Positions 58,797 to 64,000 of a stretch of 64,000 bases of DNA are shown here, piece after piece (within the stretch, counting starts at the first letter, position 1; each line of letters begins with the position of its first letter). Origin of the DNA: Rubritepida flocculans DSM 14296 (lineage in GTDB: Bacteria > Pseudomonadota > Alphaproteobacteria > Acetobacterales > Acetobacteraceae); contig NZ_AUDH01000006.1 in assembly GCF_000425365.1 (NCBI RefSeq), positions 106,268 to 170,267 of the forward strand. Reading direction: 5' to 3'. A program made the position numbers and the translations under genes. The notes beneath the pieces are model-generated. The model searched no databases. It saw nothing but the letters and a program-made list of their open reading frames with translations, and was not told where the DNA came from.

Positions 58797-58987
58797 GCGA
58801 AATCAACACCTTCGCAGAGGCGGCCGGCGATGCGCTGGCCGACGCTTTCGTCGCGGCTGTCCAGCAGGCCGATGACCTGCACCACTTCGGCGCGGAGGAA
58901 ATGCAGGTCGAGGTGCTCTCTGTCCTCCTGCCGGACGGCCGGCGGCTGCGCGTGCGCGTGCTGCTCGACTGGGTGCTGGCGTCATGA
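58793..58987 (+). CDS. small phage protein of unknown function
   Basis: A 64-residue protein (MSEINTFAEAAGDALADAFVAAVQQ; MQVEVLSVLLPDGRRLRVRVLLDW). A helix followed by a beta hairpin. ATGA overlaps on both sides. No family. Confidence 0.55.
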   Translation: MSEINTFAEAAGDALADAFVAAVQQADDLHHFGAEEMQVEVLSVLLPDGRRLRVRVLLDWVLAS

Positions 58988-59121
58988 CCGGCGCGCGGCG
59001 GGACCGCTGGCGGGACGGCGCGGGGCGGCTGTGGCTGCTGCGCGGGGGCGCGTGGCGGCTGGTGGGGCGCTGGCTGCGGCGGCGGCGGCCGCGGCGGCGG
59101 CGCTGGGGGGCCTGGTCATGA
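58984..59121 (+). CDS. 45-residue arginine/tryptophan-rich small protein
   Basis: ATG 58984 overlaps the previous stop and its TGA (59119-59121) overlaps the next ATG, both by ATGA. The product has 18 arginines and 7 tryptophans (MTGARRDRWRDGAGRLWLLR...), giving it a strongly basic charge. It could bind nucleic acid or membrane. It is too short for standard gene calling, but the perfect coupling supports translation. Confidence 0.45.
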   Translation: MTGARRDRWRDGAGRLWLLRGGAWRLVGRWLRRRRPRRRRWGAWS

Positions 59122-59411
59122 GCGCGCCGCGGCCGCTGATCGGCGCGCGCGAGGTGGCGGCGCTGCTCGGGCGCAGCCCGGCCTGGCTGGCGCGCGCGCG
59201 ACGCTCTTTGGAGGCCGCGGGCTTCCCGCCGCCCCTGCTGCCGGGGCGCTGGCCGCGCTGGGACCCCGCGGCCATCGCCGCCTGGCAGGACGCGCAGATG
59301 CCGCCCAGCCTGGCCGCGCAGCGCGCCCGCGCGGCGGACCCCATGGCCCAGGCCGAGCAGGTGCTGCTTGCGCGCGCCATGGCGATGGCGCCTGCCTCTG
59401 TGGTGGAGTGA
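59118..59411 (+). CDS. AlpA/excisionase-like DNA-binding protein
   Basis: A 97-residue protein. LIGAREVAALLGRSPAWLARARRSLEAAGFPPPLLPGRWPRWDPAAIAAWQDAQ is a MerR-like winged helix of the AlpA/excisionase type (GRSPAW..., P-x-PGR..., AI..W). It directly precedes the integrase with ATGA overlap, the classic place for a recombination directionality factor. Confidence 0.8.
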   Translation: MSAPRPLIGAREVAALLGRSPAWLARARRSLEAAGFPPPLLPGRWPRWDPAAIAAWQDAQMPPSLAAQRARAADPMAQAEQVLLARAMAMAPASVVE

Positions 59412-60583
59412 GCCGCATGTCCCGCGTGCGCCATTTCGTGGAGAAGGCCGGGCGCTTCTACTGGCAGCCCTCCGCGGCGCTGCGCGCGGCCGGCTGGCGG
59501 CCCGAGCGCCTGCCGGACGACCGTGCGGCCGCGCTCGCCCGGGCCGAGACGCTGAACATGGACGTGGACGCCTGGCGGCGGGGCGAGGTGTCGCCTGCCG
59601 CGCCGCCGGCCGTGGTGGCGCGGTCGCGCAAGCCCGCGGCGGGCACGGTGGCGGCCCTCATCGCCGACTACCGCCGCAGCCGGTGGTGGGCGAAGCTCGC
59701 GGTGTCGACGCGGCGCGACTACGAGTGGTGCCTCGATCTGATCGAGAGCTGGGCCGGGGACATGCCGGCCCGCGCCATCACACCGCCCGCCGTGCAGGCG
59801 CTCTATGCCGCGCAGCTCCGCCGCGTCGAAGGAACGGGCCGGGCCCGGCGGGTGATCGAGACGCCGGCCAAGGCGGCGGCGGTGATCCGCGTGCTGCGCC
59901 TGCTGCTGGGGGTGGGCGAGCGGCTGGGCTACATCCCGGCCGGCTCCAACCCGGCCGCGCGGCCGGGCATCAGCCTGCGCCGCCAGCGCGAGCCGGTGCT
60001 GTGGTCGGGCGAGGCGGTGCGCCACATGGCCGCGGTGGCCGATCGTCTGGGCTGGCGGTCGGTGGGCACGGGGATCCTGCTCAACGAATGGCTGGGCCAG
60101 CGCGAGGGCGATCTGCTGGCGCTGCCGCCATGGTCGCGCGAGGCGGGGACGCTGGTGCTGCGCCAATCGAAGACCGGCCGGCGCGTGGCGCTGCCGATCC
60201 ATCTGGTGCCGCACCTCGTCGAGCGCCTGGAAGGCGAGGCCGCGCGGCGGGATGCGGTGCGCTCGCTCTCGCGGCTGCTGGTGCATGACCGGACCGGCCA
60301 GCCCTGGAGCACGCACACCTGGCGGCACGTCTTCGCGGAAATCCGCGCCGAGGCGGCGCGCGAGATGCCCGCCTGCGCCGATCTGCGCTTCGCCGAGCTG
60401 CGCCACACCGCGGTGACGCGGCTGCACGAGGCGGGGGTGGATGAACAGGGCATCGCGGGCGTGACGGGCCATACCCCGGGCAGCGTGCGGGCGATCCTGG
60501 ACCGGCACTACCTCGTGCGCACCGGCAAGGCGGCGGAGCGCGCCTTCAAGGCGAGGTTGGAGGCGGAGCGTGGGGGCGCGTGA
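59408..60583 (+). CDS. tyrosine integrase
   Basis: A 391-residue phage integrase. N-terminal arm-binding and core-binding regions (residues 1-190; VAALIADYRRSRWWAKL) precede the catalytic domain: box I Arg in EWLGQREGDLLAL (R232), Lys in LRQSKTGRRVALP (K255), box II FAELRHTAVTRL (R331), GHTPGSVRAIL (H355) and the nucleophile in LDRHYLVRT (Y368). In box II the usual His of HxxR is Ala. GTG 59408 or ATG 59417 may be the start. Near attR, it should act on the tRNA-Lys att core. Confidence 0.92.
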   Translation: MSRMSRVRHFVEKAGRFYWQPSAALRAAGWRPERLPDDRAAALARAETLNMDVDAWRRGEVSPAAPPAVVARSRKPAAGTVAALIADYRRSRWWAKLAVSTRRDYEWCLDLIESWAGDMPARAITPPAVQALYAAQLRRVEGTGRARRVIETPAKAAAVIRVLRLLLGVGERLGYIPAGSNPAARPGISLRRQREPVLWSGEAVRHMAAVADRLGWRSVGTGILLNEWLGQREGDLLALPPWSREAGTLVLRQSKTGRRVALPIHLVPHLVERLEGEAARRDAVRSLSRLLVHDRTGQPWSTHTWRHVFAEIRAEAAREMPACADLRFAELRHTAVTRLHEAGVDEQGIAGVTGHTPGSVRAILDRHYLVRTGKAAERAFKARLEAERGGA

Positions 60584-60695
60584 TCGTTTTTTCCTCTCGC
60601 GCCATTTTCCTCTTGCGCGGCGTCCGCTTTCGGACAATACTGCCTGTGTTGGCGCGGGATTGGTCCCGGCCGGTTTGGGCGAGGAGGCCCAGCAC

Positions 60696-60941
60696 ATGAG
60701 CAAGCAGACCTACACCTGCACCATTCAGAGCATGGCCGGCGGCGAAGTCGTGGTGCGCGATCTGTCGGCGGCTGAGATCATTCAGCTTGCCGAGGCCTCT
60801 ACTGACGACCTGCTCGAGCAGGTCGCCGGCATAGCCATCAACGAGGATGGCGAGCCGGAGCGCCCCTGGGAGCCGGGCGAACTGCTTGCCACCGCCATTC
60901 GGGTCTTGGAGCGCGCGAACGCGCGCTTTGAGGTCGGCTGA
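60696..60941 (+). CDS. small acidic phage protein
   Basis: An 81-residue protein (MSKQTYTCTIQSMAGGEVVVRDLSAAEIIQLAEASTDDLLEQVAG...). Strand-helix pattern, strongly acidic. GAGGAGG precedes the ATG. A 112-bp gap after the integrase with a comparatively AT-rich TTGCGC...GACAATAC stretch may hold its promoter. No family recognised. Confidence 0.6.
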   Translation: MSKQTYTCTIQSMAGGEVVVRDLSAAEIIQLAEASTDDLLEQVAGIAINEDGEPERPWEPGELLATAIRVLERANARFEVG

Positions 60942-60942
60942 C

Positions 60943-61308
60943 GTGACGCCAGAAGCGTTCGCGGCGGCGCTTCGGCGGCTGCATGGCAGCCGCCATGGCT
61001 GGCTCCGGCGCGCGTCAGAGGCACTCGGCGTGGGCTATGACAGCCTGCGCCACATGGTCGCGGGTCGGCGGCCGGTGCCGCCAGGCCTCGCGTCGGAGGT
61101 CATGGCGGCGTTGGCCGAGATGCCCGCGCCGGACCAAGTGGCTTGCCAGGTGGCTGCCGCCTGGGAGGTTTTTGGCGAGCAGCTAGAGGCACATGGCCCC
61201 CCGGCCGAGGTAAAGCTCAGCTTGAGCACGGGCTCGCCGGCCGCGCTAGCGCGGCTTCGCGCGCGCTTCGAGGCGCTCGGCATCAGGGTCGATGCTGAGA
61301 CCGACTGA
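60943..61308 (+). CDS. phage protein with helix-turn-helix-like N-terminus
   Basis: A 121-residue protein starting GTG, one base after the upstream stop. LRRASEALGVGYDSLRHMVAGRRPVPPGLASEVMAAL resembles an XRE-type DNA-binding helix bundle. The C-terminal half (WEVFGEQLEAHG; LARLRARFEALGIRV) is helical. It may regulate integration genes. Confidence 0.6.
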   Translation: MTPEAFAAALRRLHGSRHGWLRRASEALGVGYDSLRHMVAGRRPVPPGLASEVMAALAEMPAPDQVACQVAAAWEVFGEQLEAHGPPAEVKLSLSTGSPAALARLRARFEALGIRVDAETD

Positions 61309-61465
61309 TTTCCCCTTCGTCTGGTTCTGGAAGGCGCGCCTCGCGGAGCGCCGCGGACAGCGCCTGCGCGTGCTGGCGCGGGGCACGCTCAACTCGTGCC
61401 TGGTGGAGTTCGAGGACGGCTTCCGCGCCATCACCAGCCGCAACGCCCTGCGCCGCGCGTCCGTC

Positions 61466-61627
<162 letters not shown>

Positions 61628-61643
61628 GCCCGAGGCGCGCCTT

Positions 61644-62639
61644 CTACCCGGAACGCGCCGCTTGTCCAGCCCCCATCTGCATGGCGGGCATGCCCAGCGG
61701 GTATTTCCCTCCGCCGCCGGGCCGTTCCTGCACATAAACGGGCCAGGCGAGACCCGTCACACGCCCGCGCAGCGCGGCGAGCAGCGCAAGCCCCTCCTTC
61801 ACCGGCACGGCGAAGCGCGCGGTGCCCGGGGCGGGGTCGAGCTGGTGCAGGTAATAGGGCTTCACCCGATGCCGCAGCATGGCGCGGAACAGCGCTTCCA
61901 GCGCCTCGGGGCTGTCGTTCACCCCGCGCAGCAGCACGCTCTGGCCGAGCAGCACCACACCCGCCCCGTGCAGCGCCCTGAGCGCAGCGCCCGCAGCCGG
62001 CGTGAACTCCGCCGCCGCATTGGCGTGCACGCAGAGGTAGAGCGGCTTGCCCGTCTCCAGCGCGCCCAGCAGCGCCGGGGTCACGCGCCCCGGATCGGCC
62101 ACGGGCACGCGGCTGTGGATGCGCAGCGTCTCGATGTGCGGCAGGGCGGCGAGGCGCGCGAGGATGCGCCCCAGCCGGCGCGGCGAGAGGATCAGCGGGT
62201 CGCCCCCGGTCAGGATCGCCTCGCGCACCGCGGGGGTTCGGGCGAACCAGTCCAGCGCCGCCTCCAGCTCCGCCTCCGTCAACAGCCCGCCATCGGGCCC
62301 CACCGCCTCGCGCCGGAAGCAGAAGCGGCAATAGACGGGGCAGGCGAGCAGCGGCTTGAGCAGCGCGCGGTCCGGGTAGCGGTGCACCACGCCCTTCACC
62401 GGGGTGAAGGGGGCGTCGGCCGTGGGGTCGTCCAGCTCATGCGGGGCGGTGCGCAGTTCGGCCGGATCGGGCAGGTACTGGCGCGCCACATCTTCGTGGC
62501 CGGCGCGGATCAGCGCGGCAACCTCGGGTGTGACGGCCACGGCGTAGCGCGCCTCGACGGGGGCGAGGGCGGCCACGGCCTCGGGCGAGAGAAGTCCGGC
62601 CGCCGCGAGCTCTCCGGCGCTGCGCAGGGTGCGGTTCAT
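61644..62639 (-). CDS. epmB: EF-P (R)-beta-lysine isomerase, lysine 2,3-aminomutase-like
   Basis: A 331-residue radical SAM, PLP-dependent enzyme. The cluster motif is CPVYCRFC (C100, C104, C107). GVVHRYPDRALLKPL before it, AILTGGDPLILSPRRL and LRIHSRVPVADPGRVT after it are aminomutase landmarks. The PLP lysine lies near the C-terminal GKYPLGMPAM. Length (about 340) and divergent pairing with epmA support EpmB rather than the longer catabolic KamA. It acts with EpmA to modify elongation factor P. Confidence 0.93.
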   Translation of the reverse strand: MNRTLRSAGELAAAGLLSPEAVAALAPVEARYAVAVTPEVAALIRAGHEDVARQYLPDPAELRTAPHELDDPTADAPFTPVKGVVHRYPDRALLKPLLACPVYCRFCFRREAVGPDGGLLTEAELEAALDWFARTPAVREAILTGGDPLILSPRRLGRILARLAALPHIETLRIHSRVPVADPGRVTPALLGALETGKPLYLCVHANAAAEFTPAAGAALRALHGAGVVLLGQSVLLRGVNDSPEALEALFRAMLRHRVKPYYLHQLDPAPGTARFAVPVKEGLALLAALRGRVTGLAWPVYVQERPGGGGKYPLGMPAMQMGAGQAARSG

Positions 62640-62662
62640 GGTGCGCGGCTCCCTGCCCTGCT

Positions 62663-63697
62663 ATGGCGCGGCGCGCAATGCCCGCCTGGTCGCCCGAGGC
62701 GCTCGCCGCCCGCCTGCCCTTCCTCGAGGCCCGCGCCCGCCTCACCGTCGGCGCGCGCGCCTTCCTCGCCGCGCGCGGCTACCGAGAGGTGGAGACGCCC
62801 TGCCTCGTGCCCGCACCTGGCATGGAGGTGCATCTGCGCGGCTTCCGCACCGGCTTCGCGCCGCATCTGGGCCAGGGCGCGCCGCGCGCGCTGTGGCTGC
62901 GCACCTCGCCCGAGCTCGCGCTGAAACGCCTCCTGGCCGCCGGCGCGGGGCCGATCTTCGAACTCGCCCGCGTCTGGCGCAACGGCGAGATCGGCACGCG
63001 CCACGCGCCGGAGTTCACCATGCTCGAATGGTATCGCCCGGGCGCGACGCTCGATGCGCTGATGGAGGAGACGGAGGCGCTGGTGCGCGCCCTCTGCCCG
63101 CCGCGCGTGGCGCATGACGGGGTGGAGACGGACCTCACTCTGCCCTTCGCGCGCATCACCTGCGCCGAGGCCTTCGCCCGCTGGTGCGGGCTCGATCTGC
63201 TCGCCAGCATCCGCCCCGACGGAACGGGCGATGCGGCCGCGCTCGGCGCCCGCCCAGGCGAGAGCTGGGAGGACGCCTTCTTCCGCCTGCTGCTCGACCA
63301 TGTCGAGCCGCATCTGGGCCGGGAGCGCGGCTGCTTCCTCACCCATTGGCCCGCCCCCCAGGCCGCGCTGGCGCGCCGCGATCCCGATGACCCGCGCGTC
63401 GCGCTGCGCTTCGAGCTCTTCGTGGCCGGCGTCGAGCTCGCCAACGCCTTCGACGAGCTGACCGACCCGGCCGAGCAGCGCGCGCGCTTCGCCCATGACG
63501 TGGCCGAGCGCGTGCGGCTCTACGGCGCGGAGGAGGCCTGGCCGGTGGACGAGGATTTCCTCGCGGCCCTCGAGCACGGGATGCCCGCGGGCAGCGGCAT
63601 CGCGCTGGGCTTCGACCGGCTGGCCATGCTCGCCTCCGGCGCGCGGCGCATCGAGGATGTCCTCTGGCTGGGCGGCTTTCCCTACTCCGCGGCCTAG
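62663..63697 (+). CDS. epmA: elongation factor P--(R)-beta-lysine ligase
   Basis: A 344-residue class II lysyl-tRNA synthetase-like enzyme lacking the anticodon domain (EpmA/PoxA/GenX). FELARVWRNGEIGTRHAPEFTMLEWYRP is motif 2; GSGIALGFDRLAML is motif 3. It attaches beta-lysine to EF-P, which relieves ribosome stalling at polyproline. Starts at 62663 or MPAWSPEALAAR at 62678. Divergent from epmB. Its stop TAG overlaps the stop of an IS110-family transposase, so its last residues may be set by the insertion. Confidence 0.94.
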   Translation: MARRAMPAWSPEALAARLPFLEARARLTVGARAFLAARGYREVETPCLVPAPGMEVHLRGFRTGFAPHLGQGAPRALWLRTSPELALKRLLAAGAGPIFELARVWRNGEIGTRHAPEFTMLEWYRPGATLDALMEETEALVRALCPPRVAHDGVETDLTLPFARITCAEAFARWCGLDLLASIRPDGTGDAAALGARPGESWEDAFFRLLLDHVEPHLGRERGCFLTHWPAPQAALARRDPDDPRVALRFELFVAGVELANAFDELTDPAEQRARFAHDVAERVRLYGAEEAWPVDEDFLAALEHGMPAGSGIALGFDRLAMLASGARRIEDVLWLGGFPYSAA

Positions 63698-64000
63698 ACA
63701 GAAACTCCCTCGGCTTGTGGTTCGAGGGAGCACTTGAAGCCGAGCTTTATGATTTGGGCGGCGAGGTGACGTGCCTGCTGTTCTGGCGAGCGTTGGTGGA
63801 AGTGATTTGGTCCGAGATCGTGCCAGAAGGTTCCGTTTTGGAGCATGTGCCAGACGGCGGTGAGGATGGAGGCGGCGACGGCGCAGATGGCTTTTTTCGG
63901 TCCGCGGCGCTGTCGCAGATGGTGGAACTGGGCGCGGAGATAGCTGTCCTTCTTGCGGGTGGCGGCCCAGGCGCACTGGACGAGGGTGGTCTTGAGCCAG
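63694..64000 (-). mobile_element. IS110-family transposase, C-terminal part
   Basis: The minus strand encodes WLKTTLVQCAWAATRKKDSY, LRAQFHHLRQRRGPKKAICAVA, HMLQNGTFWHDLGPNHF and QARHLAAQIIKLGFKCSLEP to a stop at 63694-63696. This is the C-terminal (transposase_20-type) domain of IS110 transposases, with the conserved ...HH...R.G.KKAI.AVA and LG-x-NHF pattern. Base composition is visibly less GC-rich than neighbours. The 5' part lies beyond the window. IS110 elements lack clear terminal inverted repeats, so the end cannot be placed exactly. Confidence 0.88.

Overview
The window is very GC-rich (well above 70 percent by eye) bacterial chromosome. The gene content points to an alphaproteobacterium, most likely Rhodospirillales/Acetobacteraceae: a HemB without zinc cysteines, a short SRP RNA beside dnaX-ebfC-recR, a dnaN-recF-gyrB block without dnaA, an rpe-heparinase-purH run, and a Bug-type receptor. 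The family is inferred from recognition of proteins and gene order, not from a database search.

Positions 1-28512 are ordinary chromosome. Rightward genes are hemB (5' end outside the window), SRP RNA, dnaX-ebfC-recR, a ring-opening amidohydrolase, a NodB deacetylase-Bug receptor pair, a cysteine synthase and ftsK. Leftward genes are nudC-lipoprotein, a methyltransferase-aminotransferase-methyltransferase cluster, a CNT nucleoside transporter with rmuC, an rpe-heparinase-glycosyltransferase-purH operon, and dnaN-recF-gyrB-amidohydrolase.

Positions 28805-61596 are an integrated temperate podovirus-like prophage of about 32.8 kb. It sits in a tRNA-Lys(CTT) gene and is bounded by identical 131-bp att copies. 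Almost everything from 56676 down to 28835 is one leftward, translationally coupled series: Cro-like regulator, replication genes (Toprim primase, ATPase), terminase, portal, scaffold, capsid, lysis genes, tail tube proteins, three very large ejection-type virion proteins, and tail fibre. The layout resembles T7-like virions, but I see no phage RNA polymerase. A rightward arm (56730-61579) has a repressor, a chain of very small coupled genes, an AlpA/excisionase-like protein, a tyrosine integrase and a few accessory genes.

The most notable prophage signals are: (i) predicted nuclease and ParB-like 'polyvalent' domains inside ejected virion proteins; (ii) a two-fold symmetric cluster of eight TGTYACG elements upstream of the replication genes; (iii) three TACGGCTTWGCCGTA palindromes around the repressor; (iv) a tail gene broken at a (CG)4 tract; (v) AT-rich palindromes placed in frame in linkers of two genes; and (vi) an att flank whose four differences are all silent.

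Positions 61552-64000 return to chromosome: the intact tRNA-Lys, the divergent epmB/epmA pair for elongation factor P modification, and the 3' end of an IS110-family transposase abutting epmA.
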